Below are positions 33,357 to 44,744 of a DNA stretch of 64,000 bases, one piece after another. The stretch is taken from assembly GCA_030247885.1 (NCBI GenBank), contig JAPDRO010000019.1, forward strand, positions 62,001 through 126,000, in the 5' to 3' direction. Position 1 is the first letter of the stretch. Each line of letters starts with the position of its first letter. Under the pieces are notes generated by a model. It was not told the DNA's origin. It did not search any database and saw nothing but the letters and a program-made list of their open reading frames with translations. A program made the position numbers and the translations under genes. The DNA comes from Taxawa tesnikishii (nom. ined.) (Eukaryota > Ascomycota > Dothideomycetes > Dothideales).

Positions 33357-33884
33357 GTTCGTGGATAACAGCTTGATTCTGAAGTGTATGGACAGGAGCA
33401 CCTACCTACGTCGTGCCGACGAGCTTTTCTTATACCGGCATCTGAGGGCTGCTGCTTCCCCTCATTCTGGGCTGATAAAGTTACAAAGGACCGAATAGCT
33501 GCGGTATGATGATGTCGGGTGCAGGTCCTAAGACACCGTGAATGGTCCCTCCGCTGCTCGGTCAATGCACTCCGCAACAATCCCAGTCGCTGCATCTGAA
33601 CAGGTTGAGGGACCTGCGAAAGGTCCAAGGACCGAACTGAAAAGCAATTGCGACGCCCTGCACCTATCAGAGGCGCAGCGCAGGAGATACCGGGGTCATC
33701 GAAGGCCCTTCCGACCTGCGAATATACACCTACACGAGCACTGCACTTTGTTATGAGAGAGGTTTGTGTTGTGAAAGAGTATGCGACCAGTGGAGAGTGG
33801 AGCAGAGAAGGGAGAGAAGGGGAGAGTTGCGGAATGGAATGGCTTTGCCCGCTGCCTAACCGGAAGTGGAAGCATCAAAATACA
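33357..33884. other. Divergent promoter region
   Basis: Between the divergent GH32 and DUF427 genes. Nothing specific recognised. Confidence 0.5.
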
Positions 33885-34523
33885 ATGACGATATCCATTT
33901 CTCCTTCTCCTTCTCAAGTCAACCGTCTGTTCTTCTATCGCCTGTCTGAGTACTGCATCCCTGCTCCCAAGACTCGACGAACTCATTACGCTATAGCGCC
34001 AACGAGCATATGTGGTACACCGTCACAGCTGTACACTAAAGACGAGGATGACACTAGATCCTCGCACCTTCCTCGCCCACCGCGTCTGGAGCAGATCTCC
34101 AAACACGTCCTCATTAAATGGCCCGGCGCCGGTGGCAGTCGGATCGCAGAAACCCGCCGCGCATTCTGGGTCCTGGAGACTTATCATCCACCCACCTACT
34201 ACATCCCGCGTTCCGATGTCGAGCTTTCCATGACCACCACTCCACGCAAGACCTTCTGCGAATGGAAAGGCGTGGCTACCTACTTCAGCTTCAACACACC
34301 GTCGGGAGAGGAGGTGGAAAACCGAGCTTGGACGTATGAGGAGCCGACGAGGGAGTTCAAGGGTATCAAAGACTATGTGAGCTTCTACGCTGACGAAAGG
34401 TGGGAGTGCTATGTGGATGGCGAGAAGGTCGAACCGCAACCTGGTGATTTCTACGGAGGTTGGATGACGAGTGAGATCCTGAGAGAGAGCGTTAAAGGAG
34501 CGCCTGGGACGAGACATTGGTAA
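33885..34523 (+). CDS. DUF427 domain protein
   Basis: It is a 212-aa single-exon frame. The C-terminal 140 residues fit the DUF427 fold: ETRRAFWVLETYHPPTYYIP, KTFCEWKGVATYFSF, WTYEEPTREFKGIKDYVSFY and the closing QPGDFYGGWMTSEI with KGAPGTRHW. The biochemical role of DUF427 proteins is not established. The N-terminal 60 residues before the domain are unlike the family, so the true start may be elsewhere; 33885 is simply the nearest in-frame ATG with an open path. The gene is convergent with the CUE-domain gene (187 bp apart). Confidence 0.78.
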   Translation: MTISISPSPSQVNRLFFYRLSEYCIPAPKTRRTHYAIAPTSICGTPSQLYTKDEDDTRSSHLPRPPRLEQISKHVLIKWPGAGGSRIAETRRAFWVLETYHPPTYYIPRSDVELSMTTTPRKTFCEWKGVATYFSFNTPSGEEVENRAWTYEEPTREFKGIKDYVSFYADERWECYVDGEKVEPQPGDFYGGWMTSEILRESVKGAPGTRHW

Positions 34524-34710
34524 TGCTTTCAATCTGAGGGTTCGCGTCGCGTACCACGCTGCCGCATACCACTGTATCTCAGCGATACCCGGAAGCGAAG
34601 GGTTGTGGGTAACAGCTCGGAAGATTCAATGGAGCTTCGTTTGAGCCTCTCCTAAGCTTCACTCCAAACTTCATATCCGACCACCACACCGGCCGTCGCC
34701 TCGTATGTCT

Positions 34711-36687
34711 CTATCCGGGGAACCCAGCCCTCGCCATCTTCCTCGCCCTTCCCTCCCTTCGCCCTCCGCCCCTCGCCTCTTTCCTCTGCCGCGCAACCTG
34801 CGTCGATTTCTCATCCGCCGGACCAGCCGCATTCCCACCTCTGCCACCTCTTCCCCTGCCCCTCCCTCTACCCCGCCCTCTCCCACCACCTCTACCCCTC
34901 ATCGCGCCTCCCTCACCAACATCACTCTCCTCCGTGCCCTCGCCGTCCCTATACGCCGTCCTCTCAATCTCCCTCTGCACGCCATCAAACGCACTGAACC
35001 TCGCCTCCAACCTCTTCTGCCTCCTCGGGTCCCTGTGCAGCATGATGCCCCACCCTTCGATTGCCTCATCGGTCATACTCGTCTCCAACTTCAATGCCGC
35101 GCGCGCCTGACCTCTCCGCACCTCTGCGTTGCGCTCAAAGACGCCGCGGTCCAGCTTCCAGGCGCGATACAGCGTCTCCTCGTTCTCGTCTTTAGCCGTC
35201 GCGTCAACGTCGCGGTCGGGTTCGCCGTCCGGATGCGCCAGGTCCACAGTCCCGCCCACGTCCGCCTCGTCGTACGTGTCATCGCGCTCGTCGTCGTCGG
35301 AATCGAACGCCGCGAGTGCGGACAGGATAGCCGATTTGGCAGGCGCTCTGGTGCGGTCCGTGAGCATGGCGTCCGCGGTCATCTTCTCGTTCTTGCGGCC
35401 GGTGTGCAGGCGTGAGGCGTCCACTTCTAGACGGTCAAACTCATCGTTGTCAAAGACGTTGCGGCGCTGTGGCGGGGGTGTGGAGCGCGGGGCCAGGTGT
35501 GCGATCTTGTCCTGCTCCGAATCTGTGGGGGCGGGGAGTTGCGCGGTACGGTCCAAGCCGGAGAGGTGCGGAGGGAGTGACTCGTCGAGGAGGTGCGCGG
35601 TGGCGGTTTCGACCGAGTCGGAATAGAAATCCAGAAGTTGCGCGATGAAGGCGGAGCCGAGGTCGGGGAAGAGATCTTGGATTTGGGTTATCAGGCTCTG
35701 ACGGTGGATGTGCTGCCCGTTATTCAGGACACTGTGACCGTACGAGTCCGTGCCTGGAGCTCCGCCTTTACGCTTGAGAGCTCTGGATCGTGAGCGGTTC
35801 GGTCGCTTGGGACGAGCAATGGCCGGTGACCGGAATGAAGCAAGTGAATCGGCAAGTTTATGCGCCCTGTCTGTATCCTTGCCTGTGATGGACGTCCTCA
35901 ATTTCGACAACAAAGGCGTATTGGTGACAAGGTTCGCGATCAATGATGGCTCAGATTTGGCATTTTCTCCCTGAGCTTTTATCCCGTACAGTTGGTCAAA
36001 GAGGATTGAGTGATTGGGCTTCTCTCCTTTGGTAAATGCGACTAGGCACAGATAAACCAAGGTCACAAGCTTCTGCTGGAGAGCAGCGCTGCTCTTTCCA
36101 TACGCGCTCAAAACAGCATCCATGAAATCCGATCCGGTCATGAAGAAGGCACCTGCATCCGCCGAGGCATAGAGCAATGGAGCTAGTCTGGTGACGGCCT
36201 CCTCAGCCGAACCCGGATTGGATGTCTCGAGCGTTTTGGTCAGAAAAGACTTAACAGGTTGCAATGCTGCCTCCATTCCTCTGCTTCTCTTGCGCCATAG
36301 TGCCCGTAGCAGAGCATCGAGACTTTGGCTCTTCATATACACGTGACTGAGATCGGACAAAAACTCCCACCGCAACAACTCAGAAGGAGGGAAGTCGATA
36401 TCCAACAGAGCTCGATGAGTGAGTAAGAAGGCGGCCTTCCGTAATGTTTGGTGCTTAGCTGACCGTGAGCCATTACTGTGATCTTGAGATTCTTCATGGT
36501 AGTATGACTTTAGGAACGGGACCAAAGAGCGATCGTTCTGGGCGCCTGTTGTGAAGTCCTTCTTGCTGGAGCGCAAGTACAGCTCGGCAAGAGAGACCCA
36601 GGCATCCAGGCATACTTCCCATTCCTCTGGTACGAGATCCTTGCGGAAGGCCGCTGGCGGATACTGTGCTATTTGCGGAAGGCTCAT
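34711..36687 (-). CDS. CUE-domain protein, CUE3/ASCC2-like (ribosome quality control)
   Basis: It is a 658-aa intronless frame starting at the ATG at 36687. The N-terminal 320 residues are helical and fit the ASCC2/Cue3 N-terminal region ([36 protein letters not shown]). A CUE ubiquitin-binding domain lies at about residues 330-375 ([20 protein letters not shown], then [10 protein letters not shown]). The acidic middle has [17 protein letters not shown], and the C-terminal tail is RG-rich ([18 protein letters not shown]). Cue3 (Rqt3) belongs to the RQT complex, which splits collided ubiquitinated ribosomes. The architecture is the basis for the name; orthology was not tested. It shares a 488-bp divergent promoter with rps20, another translation gene. 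Confidence 0.85.
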   Translation of the reverse strand: MSLPQIAQYPPAAFRKDLVPEEWEVCLDAWVSLAELYLRSSKKDFTTGAQNDRSLVPFLKSYYHEESQDHSNGSRSAKHQTLRKAAFLLTHRALLDIDFPPSELLRWEFLSDLSHVYMKSQSLDALLRALWRKRSRGMEAALQPVKSFLTKTLETSNPGSAEEAVTRLAPLLYASADAGAFFMTGSDFMDAVLSAYGKSSAALQQKLVTLVYLCLVAFTKGEKPNHSILFDQLYGIKAQGENAKSEPSLIANLVTNTPLLSKLRTSITGKDTDRAHKLADSLASFRSPAIARPKRPNRSRSRALKRKGGAPGTDSYGHSVLNNGQHIHRQSLITQIQDLFPDLGSAFIAQLLDFYSDSVETATAHLLDESLPPHLSGLDRTAQLPAPTDSEQDKIAHLAPRSTPPPQRRNVFDNDEFDRLEVDASRLHTGRKNEKMTADAMLTDRTRAPAKSAILSALAAFDSDDDERDDTYDEADVGGTVDLAHPDGEPDRDVDATAKDENEETLYRAWKLDRGVFERNAEVRRGQARAALKLETSMTDEAIEGWGIMLHRDPRRQKRLEARFSAFDGVQREIERTAYRDGEGTEESDVGEGGAMRGRGGGRGRGRGRGRGRGGRGGNAAGPADEKSTQVARQRKEARGGGRREGRARKMARAGFPG

Positions 36688-37175
36688 GGTTGACGAAGTC
36701 CAGTCCCGATTGTGTGCCAACTAACGGACAACACCTCAAGGCCAAGCAAGGAAGACAAGGAAAGCAAGCAGAGGGGAGGAGAAGAGAGGAGAGAGATCTA
36801 GAAAGGTATCCGTGCGGTGTCAGACGTTGGGTTGCCCGATGTTTGATTCACTCTCCAAAAGCGTCATCGTCATATGGTGTCTCTTTCCGTCCTAGTACGC
36901 CAAGAGTTAACTCTCGGTTCGCGCCGAGAGATCCCCACCATCAGTTTTCTACCCTTACAGACTTGCGACTCCGGTGTTCATTCTCCAGATCGCATACCAA
37001 AGAAAAAAACTTCGCACGCCAGTCTCACTTCGCCGTGGTCTTGTGCAGTACCCGAGTCGGATTGGTCAACTCTCACCACAACAAAAGTACACCACCACCT
37101 TCCACTCAGCACCTACATACACGTGCCCTCGCTAACACCTTCAAGCAAATCTACATCTCTCCCAACCCGTTCAGA
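36688..37175. promoter_or_regulatory. Divergent promoter, CUE3-like gene and rps20
   Basis: 488 bp between two start codons pointing apart. The rps20 side is pyrimidine-rich (CCACCACCTTCC, CATCTCTCCCAACCC), as in many fungal ribosomal protein genes. Confidence 0.6.
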
Positions 37176-37591
37176 ATGTCTTTCCAGGACCCAAAGAAGA
37201 CCGCCCAGGGCGAGGCCCCAAAGATCCACAAGATCCGCATCACTCTGACCTCCCGCAAGGTGCAGTCGCTTGAGAAGGTCTGCACCGAGCTCATCGAGCG
37301 TGCCAAGAGCAAGGACCTCCGCGTCAAGGGCCCAGTCCGCCTCCCAACCAAGAACCTCAAGATCACCACCCGTAAGACCCCTTGCGGTGAGGGTTCCAAG
37401 ACCTGGGACAAGTACGAGATGCGCATCCACAAGGTAAGTAGGAGACGCAAACTGGAGAGAGGGTAACCAGAACAGGGGCTGACAATCATGTGAAGCGCCT
37501 GATCGACCTGAACGCCCCTACCGAGGTCGTTAAGCAGATCATCATCAACATCGAGGCTGGTGTTGAGGTTGAGGTTACCATTGCCGCCTAA
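37176..37591 (+). CDS. rps20: 40S ribosomal protein S20 (uS10)
   Basis: It encodes small-subunit protein uS10, 117 aa. Exons 37176-37433 and 37496-37591 are joined over a 62-nt intron after MRIHK. The sequence is family-like throughout: [60 protein letters not shown], then [20 protein letters not shown]. Codon use is strongly C-ending (AAG, ATC, GTC), as expected for a highly expressed gene. Confidence 0.97.
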
Positions 37592-38088
37592 ATGCGGAAT
37601 CCTTTGCGGACCATGAGCATAGCCGTCTGGAAACGATACTGAGATTGGGGGCAAGACAAGCTGAGAGCATATGAGAAGTGCGCAGTGGTGGTATCTGTAG
37701 CTGTTAAATCAAACGTACAGTGCTACAACCATATCTTGTGCAATTAGGGTTCCTTGATGCGACAGTGCGGCAAGCATAGCGTGCTGACACCAGGACAACG
37801 GTAATTGTGCGTGTTTCACCTTCAGGGCAGGAATTTTGCCTGCCTCGCCATTACGGTCGACAAGGATGGTAGGCTGTATCCCGGTAGACGCACTGTTGAA
37901 ATCTCACATGTGAACGACCAGCGGACCGCACGTCACACCAGTATAGAAGAGCTTTCAGTTGTACTCGATGTCTTCCTGTTATACACCATGCGATGCGATG
38001 CTATGCCATGCCATCCCGTGCTTACCAGCGCATTCCAAACGAGGTCCACCGCCCTAATATTACACCCCTGCCCCGTTTCTTCTCCCGA
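37592..38088. other. Convergent intergenic region
   Basis: Between the 3' ends of rps20 and rpt3. No further feature. Confidence 0.5.
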
Positions 38089-39404
38089 CTACTTGTAGAA
38101 ATCAAACTTGTCCGCCTCTTGCGTACCCTTGACTTGGCTGGTGTACGCATCTTCCAGATCTTGCTGGATGATGTTGTACCTGTTCTTCCTGACGGCCCTG
38201 AGACCGGCTTCTTGCATGATGGCGGCAATGACGGCACCGGAAAGAGGGTCGTTCCGGACGATCAAGCTGTCAAGGTCTACCTCGGGCGCCATGCTCATCT
38301 TGCTGGCGATGGTGGAGAAAATCAATCTCCGCTCTCTCCTGTCGCGCAAGTTTGGGAACTCAATCTTCCTGTCCAAACGTCCGGGACGGAGGAGCGCGGG
38401 GTCCAAAGTGTCGGCGCGGTTGGTTGCCATGATGACCTTCACGTTGCTAGTCTGGTCGAATCCGTCCATTTGGTTCAGTAACTCGAGCAGGATACGCTGA
38501 ACCTCTCTGTCGGCACCGGTTTGGGCGTCGAAACGCTTCGTAGCGATTGCATCGATCTCGTCAATGAAGATGATGGACGGGCTGTTCTCGCGTGCCATAC
38601 GGAACACATCGCGCACCATACGTGGACCCTCACCGAGATACTTCTGCACAAATTCCGATCCGACAACGCGGATGAAGGAGGCAGTGGTGCTGTTGGCGAC
38701 GGCCTTGACGAGCATGGTCTTGCCCGTTCCAGGCGGACCGTAGAGAAGGACACCACGGGGTGGGTCGATACCAATCTGCCGGTACAGGTCAAAGTGTGTA
38801 AGTGGCAGCTCAACGGCTTCGCGAATCTCCTGCTTCTGCATGTCCAGACCTCCGATATCCGCGTATGACACGTCCGGCTTCTCATCCGCACCGAGCATGG
38901 CAATGGACGAATCTGCTTCCGGAGGTAAAATATCGACAAGGGCATTGGAATGGCGGTGCAGGGCGACAGAGGAGGAGGGCTTGAGGAGTTCGCGGTCCAG
39001 AGTGGAGAGAATGCGGACAACGTAGTTACTACCCGTAGACGATTGTACGATTCCAGTGCTGTACGAACATTAGTATGTGCAGAACCACGCAATACCCGCG
39101 AACCTTACTTCTGGTCGATGGCCTCCATGAACTGTCCGATGACGAGCGGAACACTCTGTATCCTCTTGATTTCCTCCTGCGCTCGAACGAGCTCGCGCTT
39201 GAGGCTCCTCTGCTCATCCTTGATGTATTCCTCCTGCAGTTTGATGTACTCCAGTTGTCGCTGGAGCTTCTTAAATGTCGAGTACTGGTCATCTGAATCT
39301 GGTCCGACGCCTTCCAGCGATTCGATGTTTGGTATCGATGAAGGGAGCTGCTTCTTGTGTGGAGGTGTGGTGTTGATCGGGTTTTCGACCGCTGCGTCCG
39401 CCAT
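38089..39404 (-). CDS. rpt3: 26S proteasome regulatory ATPase subunit Rpt3 (6B)
   Basis: It is one of six AAA ATPases in the proteasome base that unfold substrates. Exons 39109-39404 and 38089-39058 give 421 aa in frame over a 50-nt intron. A coiled-coil N-terminal segment ([20 protein letters not shown]) leads to the OB region ([19 protein letters not shown]). Then comes the AAA domain: Walker A GPPGTGKT at about residue 203, Walker [11 protein letters not shown], sensor 1 VIMATNRAD and arginine finger [13 protein letters not shown]. It ends KFDFYK, with the C-terminal HbYX-like aromatic motif used to dock on the 20S core. It is highly conserved, with no frame problem. Confidence 0.97.
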
Positions 39405-39849
39405 TGTGAGTATGCAACTGAAGTCTTAGGATGGGTTTCCTGAGGTTTGGAGGCGTTGCCGAGGATATAAATGTGATGGAAAGTGGCAGAATGCGGCGTT
39501 TGGAAGGTGTTGCTGTCTGTCTGCTGAAGGCGTCTGGAGTGAGTTCGATGAGATGACGCGCCGCGCCGTTCCGTTTCGAGCTCGCTTCAAAAGTGCTGGG
39601 ATTGGAATAGGGTGCATGTCATATGGAAGCCCATTCACACGATTTTGGCAGAGATTGCCGCAACTTCTTCACACAACCTATGCGGAAGATGGACAGCACT
39701 CCCTGAGACGAGAGGCTCATACAGGAACACGTGCAGCGTGAATGAATCGACCCGGTGATTGCAGCTGATGTACAAGCTCTATTCCTCACAGCAAAAGTTA
39801 CAGTAATCACCGGTAAAGCGCTTCGCCGAGCCCTTGAATGCAAGACCGC
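39405..39849. other. Intergenic region
   Basis: Promoter of rpt3 and 3' flank of the MICOS gene. Nothing specific recognised. Confidence 0.5.
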
Positions 39850-40679
39850 TCATTTACCCTTCCTCACCCATTCCTCAACCGCCTCCCTCACGCCTTGCAC
39901 CTTCTCCTCAGCCATTGCAAGCCCCATCTGACTGTGAGCCTTTCCAGTGTCGATGAAGTGTCCCACACCCTCCCTGACGCGAATGTGGTTGTCCCGGATG
40001 GCTGGGTATTTCTCCTCATATGTCCAGATCAGGTTGCCAACGTTACGCGTGGTGATGGGCAGCACCGCATATCCGGCGCCAATGCCAGCGCCAACTGGGA
40101 CGGTCGCCCTGAGCAGGATGTTGCGGTTCCGGGTGACGATTGAGCCAGCCATAGCGGCTACTAGCACGTAGATACCGCCGGGAAGCAAGCGCTCGCCTGA
40201 CTCCTTGGGAGGTGCGAGGGAAGCAACTGTGGATGTAAAGTCCTTCTCCAAGTTGAGGAAGCGGTTCATGAGGTTGTTGAGTCCATCCTCAAAGTTGACC
40301 GCTTGACCGTAAAGGAAGAGGCGTGTGCGCTTGATTTGGCTGGCAAGTCTGTCCGTAGGTGTGGGCGAAGTGGTGGTAGGAGGAGCTGTAGATTCGGTTG
40401 TAACAGTAGTCGCGTGCACTTCTCGAGGAGACGGCAACTCGGCGCGCTCCGGGGTATCGTAGATAGGTTTCCGGTGGTGCTGTGGAACTTAGTCTCTGGC
40501 CACTACAATCGTTCGGGTCGCATACTGGTGCTTCGGCGTGGAGGGTGTTTCTAGGATACAGGGCAAGCCCAGCGGTCAAGGCCGCGACAGGAGCGGCGCG
40601 CTACGATGTCAGCACCAACGGACCGACTTCGAGCCAGGGAAACATCACATACATGCCGCAGGAGGGGTTGAAAGGCCAT
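39850..40679 (-). CDS. MICOS complex subunit, Mic26/Mic27 (apolipoprotein O) family
   Basis: It is an inner-mitochondrial-membrane protein that helps shape cristae junctions. Three exons give 243 aa: 40653-40679 (nine codons), 40526-40600 and 39850-40479. Both introns (52 and 46 nt) have good signals: GTATGT with CTGAC and TAG, then GTATGC with CTAAG and ACAG. The N-terminal part (MAFQPLLRHRAAPVAALTAG) is a likely mitochondrial targeting segment with a hydrophobic stretch. The ApoO core is clear: RLASQIKRTRLFLYGQAVNF, SLAPPKESGERLLPGGIYVL, AAMAGSIVTRNRNILLRATV and LPITTRNVGNLIWTYEEKYP, ending in EEWVRKGK. The tiny first exon is easily missed. It shares a 195-bp divergent promoter with OCT1. 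Confidence 0.9.
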
Positions 40680-40874
40680 TTCTATACGCAGCGGCCTTCA
40701 ATGGCAGGGCGAGTCGAGCACAGCGTTGAAGCTCGTACAAAGATTGAGATCCGGCGTCGGGAGAGCGGACGGCTTCCGGCCGAGCTTGGCCGCAATGACG
40801 GCGCGCTTGCATGTGCTTCTCTACGTGCAACTTCTCAAACACTCCATCCACCTCTGCGTGGAACAGGCGCCAGC
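40680..40874. promoter_or_regulatory. 195-bp bidirectional promoter of two mitochondrial genes
   Basis: The start codons of the MICOS subunit (minus) and mitochondrial intermediate peptidase (plus) are only 195 bp apart, so both promoters and 5' UTRs must overlap or abut here. Confidence 0.7.
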
Positions 40875-43280
40875 ATGCTCAAGCGCTTGCAGAGACAGCC
40901 CTGGACATGTTCGAGGTGTCTACGGGCTCAGCAACGGAGGGATCGCGGTCTCCAAACTGCCGCTGCCACTACCACTGCCACGAACACGCCAGATCTGAAG
41001 CCTGTCACCCACGGGGACCCAGGCGCGAACCACGATGATCGCCTTCTGCGGAAGATATTCGATTCACAACCGTTCTGGAAGGACTTCTCGGCCCGTTCCA
41101 AGCATCTCAATGCAGGGAGATCAGTTGGGCTCTTTCAGAACCGATACCTTTCGCAACCGGATGGCTTCCATCATTTCGCTTTGGTTACCCTGGAGAAGTG
41201 CAAGAGGATCGTCGCAAGAGTATTGGGATACAACACAGTAGAGGAATACCGGAACGTTGTTCAAGATTTGGATAGACTCAGCGATCTGTTGTGCCGGGTC
41301 ATCGATATGGCGGATTTTGTGCGCTCGACACACCCGGACCGGAATGTGCAGGTCCAGGCGCATCAGGCGTATTCTATCATGTTCGAGTACATGAACGTTC
41401 TCAATACCACCACCGGCCTTAACGATCAGTTGAAGAAGGCAGCCTCAATCCCGGAAGTGGCGCAGTCGTGGAGCGAAGAGGAGAAACTGGTCGCCAACAT
41501 TCTCATGAAGGACTTCGCCAAGTCTGCTATCGACCTACCGGAGGGAGACCGACAGGCATTTGTCGACATATCGAACGAAGTTGCCGAAGTCGGCACAACT
41601 TTTGTGGATGAGATGGCTGCAGACCGACCCTTCCTCAATTTCCAAAGTAGCAGGCTTAAGGGGATGGACCCGCAGGTGGTGCGTCAACTTACGAGATGGG
41701 GGACCGTGAGTCTGCCGACTGTCGGCATGCCTGCAAGTCTGGCGCTTCGACAAGTCGAGGATGCGGACACGCGAAGGGAAATCTACATGGCCAATCGCAC
41801 ATCCTCCCAGGCGAACATACAGCGTCTTGAGACCCTGTTGAAGAGGCGTTCTGATCTGGCCAAGCTTTCGGGACACGAGTCTTTCGCACACATGGCTCTG
41901 TCAGACAAGATGGCCAAGTCTCCAGAAGCCGTGACCCAGTTCCTAGATGCTTTGTCAAGGGACAACGCGCCGCGAGTTAAAGACGACGTAACGGAGCTTC
42001 TGGAGCTTAAGAAATCAGATGCTCGCAGTGACAATTTCCGCACTGGATTGAATGCCTGGGATAGAGACTATTACACGGCGCGTCTTCTGTCATCGATGCG
42101 CTCAAAAGCCCGAACACCTGACTTCATGTCAGCCTACTTCTCCGTTGGCACGGTTATGCAAGGGCTGTCGAGACTCTTCAATAGACTCTATGGCATCCGC
42201 CTCGTGCCCCGAGAAGCGTTGCCGGGAGAGACGTGGAACGAGGACGTTCGGAGACTGGACGTTATCGACGACAACGAGGGACTTGTGGCGGTCATCTATT
42301 GCGATCTTTTCGCACGGCCAGGCAAGACGCCCAACCCGGCTCACTTCACGGTGCGTTGTTCGCGCCGGATCCAGGCGGGAGAGATGCAGGAGGCAGCTCA
42401 GCTGTCCGCGGACAACTCATCGCTTTTCCCTACCGCCGAAGATGCAGTAGGTGACGGCTTAGCCGTGAACAAGAGTCTGCGGGACGACGGGAGGCTGTAC
42501 CAGCTGCCTACCATAGCATTGATCTGCGACTTTTCCGTTCCTGCATCATTCTCGTCCAGCACGAGTCCTAGACCCGCGCTCCTTACTTTCCGGGAAACGC
42601 AGACATTGTTTCACGAAATGGGCCATGCTCTGCACTCGATCTGCGGCAGAACGGTACTACAAAACGTGTCGGGAACTCGCTGCGCTACTGACTTCGCGGA
42701 ACTGCCGTCGGTACTCATGGAACATTTTGCTTCAGCACCAGAGGTCCTGGCTCTATATGCTCGCCACTGGGAGACAGACGCACCTCTCGATCCCCTCCGC
42801 GTTCAGGAGCGCGTAGAGATTGACAAGCGTCTGCAAGCTACGGAAACGGAAAGCCAGATCCTGCTTTCCATGCTAGATCAGGCGTACCATTCATCGCTGC
42901 CCCTCCAAGCAGATGGCTCATTCGATTCGACTAAAGTCTATCACGACGTCTGGAACAAGTACAGCAGTATCCCCGAACCAGCGGGCACGTCTTGGCAGGG
43001 ATTCTTCGGGCATCTGTTCGGATACGGCGCTACGTACTACTCTTACCTATTCGATCGAGCTATTGCCGGTAAGATCTGGAAAGATGTGTTCCAGAGAAGT
43101 CAGGGTGGTGCTGTAGACGCTCAGGCTGGCAGCTTGTTTAGAGATGAAGTCTTGGGCTGGGGTGGTGGAAGGGATGGATGGCAGTGTGTGGCCGGAGTAC
43201 TGAAGGATAAGAAGGATGTTTTGGCAGAAGGAGGCGAAGGCGCTATGAAAATGGTTGGAGAATGGGGTGTGCGAGATTGA
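40875..43280 (+). CDS. oct1: Mitochondrial intermediate peptidase (M3 family)
   Basis: It is a matrix zinc peptidase that removes an octapeptide from imported precursors after the main processing peptidase has cut. It is a single-exon gene of 801 aa, the usual size. The start at 40875 opens an arginine-rich targeting segment (MLKRLQRQPWTCSRCLRAQQ). The frame stays open further upstream, but that part lies in the shared promoter and has no family resemblance. The zinc site HEMGH is at about residue 580, in TLFHEMGHALHSICG, with the third ligand in LPSVLMEHFAS. GLFQNRYLSQPDGF and FGHLFGYGATYYSYLFDRAI are also typical. No frame problem. Confidence 0.95.
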   Translation: MLKRLQRQPWTCSRCLRAQQRRDRGLQTAAATTTATNTPDLKPVTHGDPGANHDDRLLRKIFDSQPFWKDFSARSKHLNAGRSVGLFQNRYLSQPDGFHHFALVTLEKCKRIVARVLGYNTVEEYRNVVQDLDRLSDLLCRVIDMADFVRSTHPDRNVQVQAHQAYSIMFEYMNVLNTTTGLNDQLKKAASIPEVAQSWSEEEKLVANILMKDFAKSAIDLPEGDRQAFVDISNEVAEVGTTFVDEMAADRPFLNFQSSRLKGMDPQVVRQLTRWGTVSLPTVGMPASLALRQVEDADTRREIYMANRTSSQANIQRLETLLKRRSDLAKLSGHESFAHMALSDKMAKSPEAVTQFLDALSRDNAPRVKDDVTELLELKKSDARSDNFRTGLNAWDRDYYTARLLSSMRSKARTPDFMSAYFSVGTVMQGLSRLFNRLYGIRLVPREALPGETWNEDVRRLDVIDDNEGLVAVIYCDLFARPGKTPNPAHFTVRCSRRIQAGEMQEAAQLSADNSSLFPTAEDAVGDGLAVNKSLRDDGRLYQLPTIALICDFSVPASFSSSTSPRPALLTFRETQTLFHEMGHALHSICGRTVLQNVSGTRCATDFAELPSVLMEHFASAPEVLALYARHWETDAPLDPLRVQERVEIDKRLQATETESQILLSMLDQAYHSSLPLQADGSFDSTKVYHDVWNKYSSIPEPAGTSWQGFFGHLFGYGATYYSYLFDRAIAGKIWKDVFQRSQGGAVDAQAGSLFRDEVLGWGGGRDGWQCVAGVLKDKKDVLAEGGEGAMKMVGEWGVRD

Positions 43281-43590
43281 CGGACGAAAGCCATTATCTC
43301 GTGCCTTCTTTGTGTGTATTAATAGGACGGCATGTCAGAGAGGACAGTCGAATGCAAATGCCGTGAACGACTATAGAGGCACCCAGCCGCTCGTCTTAGG
43401 TTGTCCAAGTGAAACCTTCCCCTTATTTCGGTCCCACCGATCTGATAAGTTTGCGCTTAATAGCCGAAAGCTTGGCGATCCGGTGTCTCTGACGCAATTC
43501 AACGAGCCTCCAATCAAACTCACATCTCCATTGTTCTACAGTGCTACGTTGTGAGCGCTACGCACAACCTTGGCGAAAGCGGACGGAAAC
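43281..43590. other. Short intergenic region
   Basis: 3' flank of oct1 and promoter of tan1; nothing recognised. Confidence 0.5.
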
Positions 43591-44744
43591 ATGGAAGACT
43601 CACGAAAACGCTCAGCAGAGTCGAGTGGTGGTGATGACCCGAACAAGCGCTCAAGAGTCAGTACACGATCAGAATTTGCATTCCAGAAGGGTTCTTTGAG
43701 GCTGACCGTTGCACTAACTACCATGGTATAGACCAAGGGAAAGAAACAATGGCGGGTGCCGCGCAAGAACGGTGAGGAGTTTGTCAAGCGTGCCATCCAG
43801 CCTGGCGATAGCGGCATATGGGCGACTTGTGACAAAGGCCGTGAGGGCAAATGCATAGGCGAACTTAGGGATTTGTTCAACGAGGTTGGCGATACCTTCA
43901 GGCTGAAGTGGTACCCAAGCTAACCGCTTCAGTATGCGGAACTACTATATGCGGATCAGATGCCCGAGTCCAACGCTGAGGCTGGTGGAGATGAGGATGG
44001 CGAAGGTGGTATCGAAAGCGAAATTCAACAAGAGCTCCAAGGCATCCGCAAGCCTAGCGCTGTGCAGCTATTCACGCCTATAAAGATAGACGTTCAATGC
44101 GGTGAGTCCGGTGGTGGCTTGAGTGTTGGTGTGCGGCTGACGAGGACGCAGTTGTGTTCTTCAGAACTAGCTCGCCTGTTGATCCCGTGGCTCTTGTGCA
44201 GAGAATCTGCAAGGATGCAGCGGAGAGTCCTCAGCGGAAAAGGACGCGCTTTACTAAGCGCTTGAGTCCCATGACCCTCATAGGGCGGGCCTCAGAGGAT
44301 GGTTTGGCCAAGGTTGCAGAACAAGTTCTCGCTCCACACTTTCATCAGGAGCCGCCGATTGCCAGGAAGGTATGGGGCTTCTGAGGCTGAAGAGCTTATG
44401 TGCTCGGATGGCTGATCCGTCTCACAGTTCGCGATACGGCCAAGCGTGCGCAACCACAACATCCTCAAACGTGACGGCATAATCCAGCAAGTAGCCAAAG
44501 CAGTGGGACCGGGTCATAAGGTCGACCTCAAGAACTACGATCTGCTGATACTGGTCGAGGTCTATACGGTGAGGGCTGCATTCCTCCTCGCTTGCACTTC
44601 GCTTGAGGCGTTTGCTGATATGCGTTTCAGAATGTATGCGGGATGAGCGTCGTCAGCGACGACTTTGAAACCCTCAAGCGGTACAACTTGGCTGAGCTCT
44701 TTGACCCGACACCCAAGGATGAAGCGAAAGGATCGAGCGGGTAG
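43591..44744 (+). CDS. tan1: THUMP-domain protein TAN1 (tRNA ac4C12 adaptor)
   Basis: It is an RNA-binding partner needed for N4-acetylcytidine at position 12 of tRNA-Ser and tRNA-Leu, working with the Kre33/NAT10 acetyltransferase. Six exons give 286 aa in frame: 43591-43656, 43732-43884, 43933-44101, 44152-44369, 44428-44568 and 44631-44744. A basic N-terminal segment precedes KKQWRVPRKNGEEF and IWATCDKGREGKCIGELRDL, both diagnostic of the family. The THUMP domain follows (VDPVALVQRICKDAAESP, FAIRPSVRNHNILKRDGIIQ and KNYDLLILVEVYTNVCGMSV). Six exons for such a small protein is dense but all phases fit. Confidence 0.93.
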
